DNA of 64,000 bases from DYRB01 sp963802205 (GCA_963802205.1 CAWDHW010000011.1:62001-126000), one strand, 5' to 3'. Counted from the stretch's first letter, positions 16,888 to 25,987 are shown. A program made the numbers and translations. Notes: a model not told the origin generated them from the letters alone.

Positions 16888-17751
16888 CTATTTCGGGTTT
16901 GCCCGCCCCGCCCAATCCCTGGCGAACTGCCAGGCGGTGCGCCCACTGCGCGAGCCGCGCAGCAGGGCCCATTGCAGGGCAGCGCGGTCTACTGCATCGC
17001 CCTCGGGTTCGGCGGCGCCCAGGCGGTGGAGCCAGTGGTGGACTATCTCCAGATACTGGGCCTGGCCGAAGGGGTGAAAGGCGACCCAGAGCCCGAAGCG
17101 GTCAGAGAGCGAGATGCGCTCCTCGATCCCCTCTCCGGGGTGAATCTCGCCATCGACCCAGCGACTCTCGCGGTTCTCGGCCTGGGGCTCCGGGAGCAAG
17201 TGACGTCGGTTGGAGGTGGCGTAGATCAGGACGTTGTCCGGGGCCGCGCTGATGGATCCGTCCAAGGCCGCCTTGAGGCTGGTGTAGCCCGATTCACCGG
17301 CGGCAAAGGAGAGGTCGTCGCAGAACAGGATGAAGCGCTCCGGGCGGTGGCGGATCTTGTCGAGGATGTCCGGCAGGGCGCAGAGATCGCCCTTATCCAC
17401 CTCGACCAGGCGCAACCCCTGGTTGCAGAGGGCGGTGAAAACGGCCTTGACCAGGGATGACTTGCCGGTCCCACGGGACCCCCACAGGAGTAGGTTGTTG
17501 GCGCTGCGCCCGGCGAGGAAGGCGCGGGTGTTGCCCTCGCAGACGCCGCGCTGGGCGTCCAAGCCCAGCAGGTCGTCGAGGGCCAGACGGTGGGGTTCGC
17601 GTATCCCTTGCAGGAAGCCACCCCCCGGGGTCCGCCGCCAGCGGAAGGCGGCGCAGCCCCAGTCCGGGCTCGCGCTGGCGGCAGGGAGCAGGGCCTCGAT
17701 GCGGTCGATCAGGGCCGTGGCGCGGTCGATCAGGGCCTGGGGGTCGCTCAT
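16888..17751 (-). CDS. DUF815-family AAA+ ATPase
   Basis: The 287-residue protein has the DUF815 layout: an N-terminal region with CAAFRWRR, then HRLALDDLLGLDAQR. Walker A is LLLWGSRGTGKSS near residue 93, Walker B is ILFCDDLSF, and the segment LIYATSNRRHLLPE acts as sensor 1. The arginine-rich SDRFGLWVAFHPF block follows. The function of the family is not known. It lies 136 bases downstream of ettA on the same strand and could be read with it. Confidence 0.88.
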   Translation of the reverse strand: MSDPQALIDRATALIDRIEALLPAASASPDWGCAAFRWRRTPGGGFLQGIREPHRLALDDLLGLDAQRGVCEGNTRAFLAGRSANNLLLWGSRGTGKSSLVKAVFTALCNQGLRLVEVDKGDLCALPDILDKIRHRPERFILFCDDLSFAAGESGYTSLKAALDGSISAAPDNVLIYATSNRRHLLPEPQAENRESRWVDGEIHPGEGIEERISLSDRFGLWVAFHPFGQAQYLEIVHHWLHRLGAAEPEGDAVDRAALQWALLRGSRSGRTAWQFARDWAGRANPK

Positions 17752-17887
17752 GGCTGCTCCATTTCGATGGGGTCTTGCGCCAGGCGGCGAACCGATGTAC
17801 CGCCAATCTTGCGCCAGTGAACCCCCGGGGCGCGCCGGAAGGCGTAAACGGACACCCCGGTGCCGACGTTGTCCCGCGCGAGGGGCC

Positions 17888-19555
17888 TCAGGCGGATAGC
17901 CGACGGTACTTGATGCGGTGGGGCTGATCCGCCTCGGTCCCGAGGCGGCGGTGGCGGTCCTCCTCGTAGTCCGCGAAGTTGCCCTCGAACCAGGTCACCT
18001 GGGAGTCCCCCTCGAAGGCCAGGATATGGGTGGCGATACGGTCGAGGAACCAGCGATCATGGGAGATGACCACGGCGCAGCCGGGGAAGGTCAGCAGCGC
18101 CTCCTCCAGGGCGCGCAGGGTTTCCACGTCCAGGTCGTTGGTTGGCTCGTCGAGTAGCAGCAGATTGCCGCCAGTCTTGAGGACCTTGGCCAGGTGGACG
18201 CGGTTGCGTTCGCCCCCGGAGAGGTCGCCGATGCGCTTCTGCTGATCGGCCCCCTTAAAGTTGAAGCGTCCGCAGTAGGCCCGGGAGGGCATCTCATAGC
18301 GCCCGACGATGATGGTGTCCGAGCCCCCGGAGATCTCCTCCCACAGGGTCTTGTTCGGGTCCAGCGCGTCGCGGCTCTGATCCACATAGGCGATGTCCAC
18401 CGTATCGCCGATGCGCAGGCTCCCGGCGTCGGGTTGCTCTACCCCGGTCAGGAGGCGGAACAGGGTGGTCTTGCCCGCCCCGTTGGGACCTATGATGCCG
18501 ACGATGCCGCCCTTGGGCAGGTTGAAGGACAGGCCCTCGTAGAGCAGACGGTCGCCGTAAGCCTTGGCCAGGCCGTTGGCCTCGATCACCAGATCCCCCA
18601 GGCGCTGGCCCGGCGGGATGTAAATCTCGTTGGTCTCGTTGCGCTTCTGGAATTCCTGGGACTGCAGCTCGTCGAAGCGGGCAAGGCGCGCCTTGCTCTT
18701 GGCGTGGCGCCCCTTGGGGTTGGCGCGCACCCACTCCAGTTCGTGCTGCATGGCCCGCACCCGTGCCTGGTCCTGTTTCTCCTCCAACTCCAGGCGCTTC
18801 TCCTTCTGGTCCAGCCAGGAGGAGTAGTTGCCCTCCCAGGGGATGCCGTAGCCGCGGTCCAGCTCCAGGATCCAGCCGGCCACGTTGTCGAGAAAGTAAC
18901 GGTCGTGGGTGACCGCTACCACGGTGCCGGGGTAGTCGTGGAGGAAGTGCTCCAGCCAGGCGATGGACTCGGCGTCCAGGTGGTTGGTGGGCTCGTCGAG
19001 CAGGAGCATGTCGGGCTTGGAGAGCAACAGCCGACACAGGGCCACGCGCCTGCGCTCGCCGCCGGAGAGGGTCGCGACCTCAGCATCCCAGGGGGGGAGG
19101 CGTAGGGCGTCCGCTGCCACCTCCAGGGTGCGCTCCAGGTTGTGGCCGTCGGTGGCCTCGATCAGGTTCTCCAGGTCCGCCTGCTCCTTGGCGAGGGCGT
19201 CGAAGTCGGCGTCCGCGTCGGCGTAGGCGGCATAGACCTCATCCAGGCGGGTGAGGGCGGCCTTGATATGGCCCAGGGCCTCTTCTACATTACCGCGCAC
19301 GTCCTTGGACTCGTCGAGCTTCGGCTCCTGGGGCAAATAGCCGATCTTGATCCCGGGTTGCGGGCGGGCCTCGCCCTCGATTTCGGTGTCGATGCCGGCC
19401 ATGATACGCAGGAGCGTGGACTTGCCAGAACCGTTGAGGCCCAGCACGCCGATTTTGGCGCCGGGGAAGAAGGACAGAGAGATGTCGCGCAGGATGACGC
19501 GCTTGGGTGGCACGATCTTGCCGACCCGATTCATGGTGAAGATGTACTGGGCCAT
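17888..19555 (-). CDS. ettA: energy-dependent translational throttle protein EttA (ABC-F)
   Basis: EttA is a soluble ABC-F ATPase that binds the ribosomal E site and gates the first elongation step according to ADP/ATP. At 555 residues it is family-sized. It starts with AQYIFTMNRVGKIVPPKR, typical of EttA. It has two ABC domains with Walker A GLNGSGKSTLLRIM and GPNGAGKTTLFRLL, two LSGGE(R) signatures, and the arm and linker between them (LELEEKQDQARVRAMQHEL). It is divergent from mobB across a 245-base region. Confidence 0.96.
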   Translation of the reverse strand: MAQYIFTMNRVGKIVPPKRVILRDISLSFFPGAKIGVLGLNGSGKSTLLRIMAGIDTEIEGEARPQPGIKIGYLPQEPKLDESKDVRGNVEEALGHIKAALTRLDEVYAAYADADADFDALAKEQADLENLIEATDGHNLERTLEVAADALRLPPWDAEVATLSGGERRRVALCRLLLSKPDMLLLDEPTNHLDAESIAWLEHFLHDYPGTVVAVTHDRYFLDNVAGWILELDRGYGIPWEGNYSSWLDQKEKRLELEEKQDQARVRAMQHELEWVRANPKGRHAKSKARLARFDELQSQEFQKRNETNEIYIPPGQRLGDLVIEANGLAKAYGDRLLYEGLSFNLPKGGIVGIIGPNGAGKTTLFRLLTGVEQPDAGSLRIGDTVDIAYVDQSRDALDPNKTLWEEISGGSDTIIVGRYEMPSRAYCGRFNFKGADQQKRIGDLSGGERNRVHLAKVLKTGGNLLLLDEPTNDLDVETLRALEEALLTFPGCAVVISHDRWFLDRIATHILAFEGDSQVTWFEGNFADYEEDRHRRLGTEADQPHRIKYRRLSA

Positions 19556-19800
19556 GGTCTGGGGTGCTGCTGGTCGGGGGCGTTAGGGCGCGGACTATGG
19601 CCGCACCCGGCCCTGGGGTGGCTCGGGAAGGGGCGCAATTGTGCGTTGCGCACCAGGAAAAGCACAAGCGCCGTGGACGGGTCGGCCAAGCCCGGGGCCC
19701 GGACGCTGGTCCCTACCCGCGGGGGCGCAGGCGCACGGGCCGTTCATACTGGTTCCATTTTCTGACCTTGGCGCCGGCGTGCGGTGCCATTGGAGTCCTC

Positions 19801-20394
19801 ATGTCCCAAGAGCCCCCCGTCATCGGCTTCGTCGCCTCCAGCGGCAGCGGCAAGACCACATTACTGCGGCGCCTGGTCCCCTTACTGGTCGCTCGAGGGT
19901 TGCGCATCGGCTACCTCAAGCACGCCCACCACGGGTTCGACCTCGATGTGCCGGGCAAGGACAGTTTTGAGCTGCGTGCCGCCGGTGCTGTCCAGACCCT
20001 GCTCGCCTCCGACGAGCGCTGGGCACTCCAAGCCGAGCAGGCGGTCAAGGGCCAAGACCCGAACCTCCACGACATGCTGCGCCGCTTCGATCCGATGGGG
20101 CTTGACCTGATCCTGGTGGAGGGGTTCAAGCACGCCAGGTACCCCAAGATCGAGGTCTACCGCCTCGCCCACGGGCGTCCGCCCCTCTACCCCGAGGACC
20201 CGGACATCCTTGCCGTGGCGACCGATGCCACCCTGCCCGTCGGTGTGGGGCCGCAGGCCCTGCCTATCGATGATCCCCCAGCGGTGTTGGACTTCATTCT
20301 CGCTGCGCAGGCGGATGGGAGGCTCGCGCTGGGCCGGTACGGTCGCGACTCGCCCGTGTCGGATGGAGCACATCGCTTGGCGAGTGCATCGTGA
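19801..20394 (+). CDS. mobB: molybdopterin-guanine dinucleotide biosynthesis adaptor MobB
   Basis: MobB is a GTP-binding protein that assists MobA in making the guanine dinucleotide form of the molybdenum cofactor. The 197-residue protein starts at ATG 19801 with P-loop GFVASSGSGKTTLLRRL, then YLKHAHHGFDLDVPGKDSF and LILVEGFKHARYPKIEVYR, all family blocks. The longer frame upstream lacks a family match. mobA is not in the window. Confidence 0.93.
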   Translation: MSQEPPVIGFVASSGSGKTTLLRRLVPLLVARGLRIGYLKHAHHGFDLDVPGKDSFELRAAGAVQTLLASDERWALQAEQAVKGQDPNLHDMLRRFDPMGLDLILVEGFKHARYPKIEVYRLAHGRPPLYPEDPDILAVATDATLPVGVGPQALPIDDPPAVLDFILAAQADGRLALGRYGRDSPVSDGAHRLASAS

Positions 20395-20487
20395 CAGCCC
20401 GACGGGCCTGCGGTCAGACAACTGTTAGCTAGGCTGCAAAGGCTGAATCTTCAGGCCGCGAGGTTCGCGGCACCCAAGAAACATGAG

Positions 20488-20512
20488 GAAGGGCGGCGAA
20501 TCGCCGCCCTTC
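20488..20512. terminator. strong hairpin between mobB and the DsrC-like gene
   Basis: The 12-base arms gaagggcggcga and tcgccgcccttc are perfect reverse complements separated by one base. The hairpin lies between the convergent mobB (+) and DsrC-like (-) genes, so it could end transcripts from both sides. No T run follows on +. Confidence 0.6.
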
Positions 20513-20589
20513 GTCGGGGCAGGGCCCTCAGGGTGGCGACGCCTACTCGCTCGGGCTGCCGGACCCGGTCCGGGGGGCCGGATCCCCGC

Positions 20590-20928
20590 TCAGTAACCGC
20601 CCTTGCGCTGAACCAGCGGCAGGCCGGCGACTTTGGCGCCCTGCTTCGTGGGGGCCAAGGGGAAGAGGGTATAGAGGTCCTTGCTGGTGGGCTTGGAGCC
20701 CCACTTCTTGCCCATGTCCTTGAGCACGACGCGCTCCATGGGCTGGTTCTGGGCGTTGTTGATGTATTCGTCGCGGAGATAGTTGATGACGTCCCAGTGT
20801 TTGTCCGTCAGTTCGATGCCTTCGCCGGCGGCCAGGGCACGGGCGACATCCTCGTTCCAGTCGAGGTAGTTCTCCAGGTGGCCCGCATCGGTGGTTGCGA
20901 TGGTGATGCCGTTGACTTCGATGGACAT
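20590..20928 (-). CDS. DsrC/TusE-family protein lacking both C-terminal cysteines
   Basis: The 112-residue protein is clearly DsrC-like: it starts with IEVNGI, has LTDKHWDVINYLRDEYINN, and has KDLYTLFPLAPTKQGAKVAGLP at the end. DsrC carries sulfur on a penultimate cysteine, with a second one 11 residues upstream. Here those positions read AKVAGLP and GGY, so no cysteine is left in the C-terminal arm. It cannot act as a sulfur carrier in the known way. Cysteine-free family members have been proposed to be regulatory. The start has GAGGAG upstream. The gene ends the minus-strand cluster that contains the Cas6-like gene. Confidence 0.9.
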   Translation of the reverse strand: MSIEVNGITIATTDAGHLENYLDWNEDVARALAAGEGIELTDKHWDVINYLRDEYINNAQNQPMERVVLKDMGKKWGSKPTSKDLYTLFPLAPTKQGAKVAGLPLVQRKGGY

Positions 20929-21050
20929 GGTTCTGCTCCTCTCGTCTTCAGTTGTGCCTTGGCTTGGTTGGGAGGGGGGAGCCGGCCCTCGTGGCGACTG
21001 GCCGGCGTATCACAGCCAGCTAATTTTATGAAGTTGCAGGGCGTTCGTCA

Positions 21051-21737
21051 TCAACTTCCTTTCTTGGCGGAATCTATCCCCTTGTGCGGGATGAAGACCC
21101 CGCACCCGAGGTCGCGTCGGGGTCCCAAACCCACCTGTTGCAGGCGTATCGCTTCATCTGGGGCCAGGTTCGCCAGCATCAGGCTGCGCGTGCGCACTGG
21201 GCCCTGGGGGGTTTCCAGGATCTGTTCCATGCCGCACAGGGCCTTGCGCACGCCGATGTCCAGCGCAGCCAGTTCGGCGACGGCCCAGGTGAGGAAGGCG
21301 TCTTCGTCGTCGCCGGGACGGGTGACGACCTGACGGGCGAAGAGGGTCGATTCCTTGCTCAGTGCCCTGGTCTTGGCGGCCCCAATGGTGAGCGCGCAGC
21401 CGGCGAGGTCCAGGGTGACCCCAACCAAGGCGTCATCGAGATCGGCGAGGCGGCCCTTTGGAATGCGGATGACGAGCTTGGTCCGACGCGAGGGTATCAG
21501 GTGCTGGCCGCCGCCGCTGGCGGGCCGCTCCCAACCGTTCTGGGATCCCGCGACGTGGATGTTGTGGATCGCGGCCCCGGGTTCGGTCTCCAGCCAGGGT
21601 GCGACGCGGCACAGCGCGGCGGAAAGGGCGTGGGCATGGTCCACCGGCAGGCGCTTGCAGTCGATGGCAAACAGGACATCGAGGATATCGTCGGGGACCT
21701 CGCAGGGACGTTCGGTAGGGTCTTCTTGCCAGTACAT
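21051..21737 (-). CDS. Cas6/Cmx6-like RAMP-fold protein outside any CRISPR locus
   Basis: The 228-residue protein from MYWQEDP resembles the Cas6/Cmx6 family first defined in MYXAN-type CRISPR systems. It has IDCKRLPVDHAHALSAAL near the N-terminus, LIPSRRTKLVIRIPK, LDLAGCALTIG and LFARQVV in the middle. It ends in the glycine-rich LGPRRDLGCGVFIPHKGI, the loop expected of a Cas6 ferredoxin-like fold. Cas6 proteins cut CRISPR RNA precursors. No repeat array or other cas gene is in the window, and the neighbours are a DsrC-like gene and two unknown genes, so a CRISPR role is doubtful. The histidines in DHAH could be catalytic. The start was chosen by family fit; the open frame itself extends further upstream to 22010 and overlaps the preceding gene. 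Confidence 0.75.
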   Translation of the reverse strand: MYWQEDPTERPCEVPDDILDVLFAIDCKRLPVDHAHALSAALCRVAPWLETEPGAAIHNIHVAGSQNGWERPASGGGQHLIPSRRTKLVIRIPKGRLADLDDALVGVTLDLAGCALTIGAAKTRALSKESTLFARQVVTRPGDDEDAFLTWAVAELAALDIGVRKALCGMEQILETPQGPVRTRSLMLANLAPDEAIRLQQVGLGPRRDLGCGVFIPHKGIDSAKKGS

Positions 21738-21822
21738 GGGGATTGTGGGGATTAAGTTGGGTGGGGCCGACGGGGTCTTCCTTGCCGCAATACGGAATTT
21801 GTCCGCAACCGAGTCTCTCCGG

Positions 21823-22569
21823 TCAGTGGGGCGGCAACCTGGCCTGGAGGGCCGCGCGGTCGAACCACCAGTCGTCCTGGACCAGGACATCGACCACGTT
21901 GCGCAGGCGCACCAGAAATTTATCGGGTTCGCGGAGTTCCAGCCGGTCCATCCACAGATCGAATTCGGCCTGGGTCTGTATCCCGCTGTGGCGGAGGGCG
22001 ACGCTGCCAAGGATCTGGGACGCGAAAAACATCAGGTTGTCGCGCTGGTTGCCGGTGGCGCGCAGGTCGGCGACGAACAGGGCAGTGGTCGCGGCGACTG
22101 CGGCCCCGTCGGCGTCGTCTGGGGTCTCCTCAATGACGTGGTTGAGGAGCTCGACGGTGAGGTCGGGGTCGATGGGGTAGGTGACCGCCAGCCAGATCCC
22201 CTGGCCGAGGGCGGCGATGGACCCGGGCTGCCCGCATTGGAACAGGACATCACAGGCATCGGCGGCGGACTCGAAGTCCTCCGCGGCGATGAAGACGTCG
22301 AGGGCCTCGCGTGCGGGGGCCCAGGCCTCGTCACCGCGCCCCAGGCTTGCCAGGGTGCGGGCCATCTGGAGCCGCAGGTCGGCAAGGTCCTTGGCCCCGG
22401 CCGCGGAATGGCGCAGCGCCTGGTAGTGCTCGGACAACGCCTCCAGGTGCGACTCCAGGGCGGCCATCTCTGCGCTGCGATTCACGACCGAATCGGCGGC
22501 GCTATCGCTCAGGCGGGCCGCACCGATGTCGGGGTACTTCATATGGGCCTCGGGATAGACGCTGGCCAT
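21823..22569 (-). CDS. conserved helical protein of unknown function, TPR-like
   Basis: This 248-residue protein was not recognised by name. It is rich in alanine and leucine and appears all helical. Helix pairs such as LADLRLQMARTLASLGRGDEAWAPAREALDVF look like tetratricopeptide repeats. No signal peptide or membrane segment is seen. Its ATG at 22569 overlaps the stop of the preceding small gene, and the Cas6-like gene follows after 85 bases, so the three are probably co-transcribed. MKYPDIG, nine residues in, is another possible start. Confidence 0.75.
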   Translation of the reverse strand: MASVYPEAHMKYPDIGAARLSDSAADSVVNRSAEMAALESHLEALSEHYQALRHSAAGAKDLADLRLQMARTLASLGRGDEAWAPAREALDVFIAAEDFESAADACDVLFQCGQPGSIAALGQGIWLAVTYPIDPDLTVELLNHVIEETPDDADGAAVAATTALFVADLRATGNQRDNLMFFASQILGSVALRHSGIQTQAEFDLWMDRLELREPDKFLVRLRNVVDVLVQDDWWFDRAALQARLPPH

Positions 22570-22760
22570 CAGCGCACCAGACCGCTAAAGGCAGCTTCGA
22601 GGCGGTCCTCCCAGTTCTCCGGTGTGTCCGGAAAGGGGGGCTTGACATCCATTCGGAAGAAGCGTTCGCCGCTGCGGGCCACGCCCTGAACCATGGGGAT
22701 GAGGTCCTCGAAGGACTCCAGATCGCCGTTGCCTACCAGGATATCGCTCAGTTTCAACAT
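22569..22760 (-). CDS. small conserved protein of unknown function
   Basis: From ATG 22760 the product is 63 residues (MLKLSDILVGNGDLESFEDL and on); an ATG at 22787 would add nine. It is acidic, with no membrane segment or cysteine. It contains the motif DVKPPFPDTPENWEDRLE. Its stop overlaps the start of the next gene (TGATG), which supports real translation. It is the first gene of the minus-strand cluster that ends in the cysteine-free DsrC-like gene. No function can be given. Confidence 0.65.
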   Translation of the reverse strand: MLKLSDILVGNGDLESFEDLIPMVQGVARSGERFFRMDVKPPFPDTPENWEDRLEAAFSGLVR

Positions 22761-22787
22761 GGTTTGTCGGTCCGCCCTCGTCGTCAT

Positions 22788-23569
22788 CGCTGTCTTCGTC
22801 GGTGGTGTATGCGGTTGTGGTGCCCAGGGTCAGCCGCTGGCCAGACCGCTGGGTACGTCGACCCGGCCAAGGTATCGGCTTCGAATCAGGAGTCGTCCGA
22901 CCACGGTTGAGTCGGTGAATCCGGCCCGGTTGTGCCGCACGCTATTTCTCGCGTAGCCATCGCCGACCCTCGGCTTGTGATGACAGATGTAGTCGCCCCT
23001 CTGGGAAAGCAAGCGTTTCAAGCCCCCCGCGCGTCCGTCAGCGTCGGGTCCGCCTTCCAGGCACTGTGCGGGTTCGCACCGACCAGCGGACGGGCTTTTC
23101 CACGCGCCACTCCAGATAGGGGCCGGCGTCGGATAGGTCCGAAGGACTGGGCGGCTGTGGCCTAAGATAATTAGATCCTGCTTATATTAGAGTTCGTTGA
23201 CTCAGTGTTCGCGGGCGGGTAACATTCGCGGACACCTTGCACCGGATAGGGTCATTAGCTCGGACGGAGGAGGCGGCCGTTCTCGTCATTAGGCCCTCAG
23301 GGGAGGGGTGTCTATCCACAAGGGGATAGACCCGGGACCATGCCCTACCCGAAAGTGCAGTAGGAAGCCGGTGCGTCGTTTGCGTATATTCGCCGGCGGC
23401 GAAATGGATGGCCCCGTCTGGCCACCAACCGCCGCTGTTCGGGCTTCCAGGCCAAGATTTTGAATATTACGGCGGGTTCGGTCGCCTTCAAGTGCGACCA
23501 GACGCCACGGTAACCCCTAAGGCTCTCCGAATCATCTCCCCTTCCTGACCGACTAGGAGCGACAGCGCA
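22788..23569. other. long intergenic region upstream of dsrA
   Basis: About 780 bases separate the minus-strand cluster from dsrA. No convincing coding frame was found. The AT-rich island 23164-23192 and the promoter-like pair at 23197-23225 stand out. If that promoter is used, the dsr mRNA would have an untranslated leader of about 340 bases. No riboswitch class was recognised. Confidence 0.5.
23197..23225 (+). promoter_or_regulatory. candidate sigma-70 promoter of the dsr operon
   Basis: TTGACT (23197-23202) and TAACAT (23220-23225) are separated by exactly 17 bases, matching five and four of six consensus bases. The heptamer TTCGCGG occurs at 23208-23214 in the spacer and again at 23225-23231, overlapping the -10 end, 17 bases apart. 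It could be a regulator site. This is a visual match only. Confidence 0.4.
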
Positions 23570-24823
23570 ATGGCGATCCAGAAGCACAACACCCCGATGC
23601 TTGACCAGTTGGAGACGGGCCCGTGGCCCAGCTTCATCTCCGGGATCAAGCGGCTCCGCGACCAGCACCCCGAGCCGCGCATCAATGAAGTGACCAATGA
23701 CCTGCTCGGTCAGTTGGAGCACTCCTACGAGACCCGCAAGGGTTATTGGAAGGGTGGTACCGTGTCCGTCTTCGGCTATGGCGGCGGCATCATCCCGCGC
23801 TTCTCCGAGGTCGGCCAGGCCTTCCCCAAGTCCAAGGAATTCCACACCGTTCGCGTGCAGCCCCCAGCCGGCAATCATTACTCCACCGCCATGTTGCGAC
23901 AGCTTGGCGATACCTGGGAGAAATACGGCTCCGGTCTGGTGACCTTCCACGGTCAAACCGGCAATATCATGTTCATCGGCGTGGATAGTCCCTCCACCCA
24001 GCACTTCTTCGACGAGATCAACAGCTATGGCTGGGACCTCGGCGGCGCCGGCCCTTGCGTGCGCACCGCCATGTCCTGTGTCGGTGCGGCCCGTTGCGAG
24101 ATGTCCTGCACGAATGAGCTGAAGGCCCACCGCCTGCTGGTCAACAACTTCACCGACGATGTCCATCGCCCGGCCCTGCCTTACAAGTTCAAGTTCAAGG
24201 TCTCCGGCTGCGGAAACGACTGCCAGAATGCCATCGAGCGCGCCGACTTCGCCGTGCTCGGCACCTGGCGCGACGACATGAAGGTGGATCAGGCCGAGGT
24301 CAAGGCCTACGTTGCCGACAAGGGCCGTCAGTACTACATCGACAATGTCATCACCCGCTGCCCGACCCAGGCCCTGGCGCTGAACGACGACGATACCCTG
24401 AGCGTCAATAACCGCGACTGCGTGCGCTGCATGCACTGCCTGAATGTTATGCCCAAGGCCCTGCACCCTGGCGATGACAAGGGTGTCACCATCCTCATCG
24501 GCGGCAAGCGCACGCTGAAGATCGGCGACCTGATGGGCACCGTCCTCGTCCCCTTCCGGAAGTTGGATACCGAAGAGGACTACGAGGAAATGGTCGAACT
24601 GGCCGGGAACATCATCGACTTCTGGGCCGAGAATGGCCTGGAGCATGAGCGTTGCGGCGAGATGATCGAGCGTATTGGCCTGGCCAATTTCCTCGAAGGG
24701 CTTGGCATCGATCCCGATCCGAACATGCTCAGCCACCCGCGCCAGAGTTCCTACATCCGCATGGATGGCTGGGACGAGGCGGCCGAGTCCTGGTTCGCGC
24801 GTCAGGCGGAAGCCGGCAAGTAG
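23570..24823 (+). CDS. dsrA: dissimilatory sulfite reductase alpha subunit DsrA (oxidative type)
   Basis: DsrA forms with DsrB the cytoplasmic siroheme [4Fe-4S] sulfite reductase. In sulfur oxidisers it works in reverse, turning sulfur carried on DsrC into sulfite. The 417-residue protein has the siroheme-cluster cysteines in SCVGAARCEMSC and SGCGNDCQNA, and a ferredoxin insert with DCVRCMHCLN. ATG 23570 follows AGGAG at 23555-23559. The presence of dsrEFH, dsrL and dsrN downstream marks this as the oxidative form. A long antisense frame covers dsrAB but is a GC-bias shadow. Confidence 0.98.
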   Translation: MAIQKHNTPMLDQLETGPWPSFISGIKRLRDQHPEPRINEVTNDLLGQLEHSYETRKGYWKGGTVSVFGYGGGIIPRFSEVGQAFPKSKEFHTVRVQPPAGNHYSTAMLRQLGDTWEKYGSGLVTFHGQTGNIMFIGVDSPSTQHFFDEINSYGWDLGGAGPCVRTAMSCVGAARCEMSCTNELKAHRLLVNNFTDDVHRPALPYKFKFKVSGCGNDCQNAIERADFAVLGTWRDDMKVDQAEVKAYVADKGRQYYIDNVITRCPTQALALNDDDTLSVNNRDCVRCMHCLNVMPKALHPGDDKGVTILIGGKRTLKIGDLMGTVLVPFRKLDTEEDYEEMVELAGNIIDFWAENGLEHERCGEMIERIGLANFLEGLGIDPDPNMLSHPRQSSYIRMDGWDEAAESWFARQAEAGK

Positions 24824-24916
24824 TCTCCCAAGCGCGTCCGCTTCCGCTGGGTCGGGGCGGGCGCGTCGTTGAGTCAAGAACCTGATTGTTTTGCCTAACC
24901 CTTTGGAGTAAACGCA

Positions 24917-25987
24917 ATGGCAGATATGCGTGAGCCTATCGAGTCCGGGTGCCCCGATCCCTGGCAGTACATGCATCCCACGATGCGTAAGAACTTCGGT
25001 CAGTGGAAGTACCACGAGCATCCGCGCCCCGGCGTCCTGCGTCACGTTGCCTATAGTGGGGACGAGATCTGGACCGTCAAGGTCGGGACCCAGCGTATTC
25101 TGGACGTTTTCACCCTCCGCAAGCTGTGTGACATCGGCGACCAATACGCCGATGGTTTCGTCCATTTCACCCTGCGCTCCAATCTGGAGTACCTGGTCGC
25201 CGACGCGGCGAAGGTTGACCCCCTGATCAAGGCGGTGGAAGAGGCCGGCTTCATCGTCGGTGGCACCCAAAACTCGGTCGCCATGATCTCTCACACCCAG
25301 GGCTGGCTGCACTGCGACATCCCCGGGACCGACGCCTCCGGTGTCGTGAAGTCCATGATGGACGAACTCATCGACGAGTTTCGCAGCACCAACATGCCCA
25401 ACCGGGTCCATATCACCACGTCCTGCTGCCAGATCAATTGCGGCGGTCAGGGCGACATCGCCATCAACATCCAGCACACCAAGCCGCCGAAGATCAATCA
25501 CGACCTGGTGGCCAACGTCTGCGAGCGCCCGTCCGTCGTCGCCCGTTGCCCGGTTGCGGCCATCCGCCCGGCCATGGTCAACGGCAAGCCGTCTCTCGAG
25601 GTCGATGAGCGTAAGTGCATCTGCTGCGGTGCCTGCTATCCGCCTTGTCCGCCCATGCAGATCAACGATGCCGAGCACTCCAAGCTGGCGATCTGGGTCG
25701 GTGGTAACCATTCCAATGCCCGCGGCAAGCCGACCTTCCAGAAGTTGGTCGCGGCCGGCATCCCCAACAATCCGCCGCGCTGGCCGGAGGCGACCGCCAT
25801 CGTCAAGCGCATCCTCAAGGCGTACAAGGAAGGCGCTCGGGATTGGGAACGGGTCAACGAGTGGATCGAGCGCATTGGCTGGCCCCGTTTCTTTGAAGAG
25901 GTCGATCTGCCGTTCACCAAGTATCATATCGATACCTGGCGCGGCGCCCGTGCCAGCTTCAACTCGTCGAACTACATCCGCTTCTGA
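24917..25987 (+). CDS. dsrB: dissimilatory sulfite reductase beta subunit DsrB
   Basis: DsrB is the partner of DsrA in the heterotetramer that carries siroheme amide. The 356-residue protein has the cluster cysteines in TTSCCQINCGG and a ferredoxin domain with KCICCGACYPPCPPMQI. The gap to dsrA is 93 bases. TTTGGAG at 24901-24907 precedes ATG 24917. DsrB sequences are a common lineage marker, and this one could be used to place the organism. Confidence 0.98.
   Translation: MADMREPIESGCPDPWQYMHPTMRKNFGQWKYHEHPRPGVLRHVAYSGDEIWTVKVGTQRILDVFTLRKLCDIGDQYADGFVHFTLRSNLEYLVADAAKVDPLIKAVEEAGFIVGGTQNSVAMISHTQGWLHCDIPGTDASGVVKSMMDELIDEFRSTNMPNRVHITTSCCQINCGGQGDIAINIQHTKPPKINHDLVANVCERPSVVARCPVAAIRPAMVNGKPSLEVDERKCICCGACYPPCPPMQINDAEHSKLAIWVGGNHSNARGKPTFQKLVAAGIPNNPPRWPEATAIVKRILKAYKEGARDWERVNEWIERIGWPRFFEEVDLPFTKYHIDTWRGARASFNSSNYIRF

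Noticed and set aside
21738..22010. N-terminal extension of the Cas6-like frame
   Set aside because: It overlaps the 248-residue gene and is low-complexity Ser/Arg/Trp; MYWQEDP is the natural start.
22830..23021. 63-residue minus-strand frame upstream of dsrA
   Set aside because: No ribosome site, no recognisable motif; too weak to call.
23345..25927. 860-residue open frame antisense to dsrA and dsrB
   Set aside because: It mirrors two highly conserved genes, has no family-like sequence and reflects high GC at third positions.
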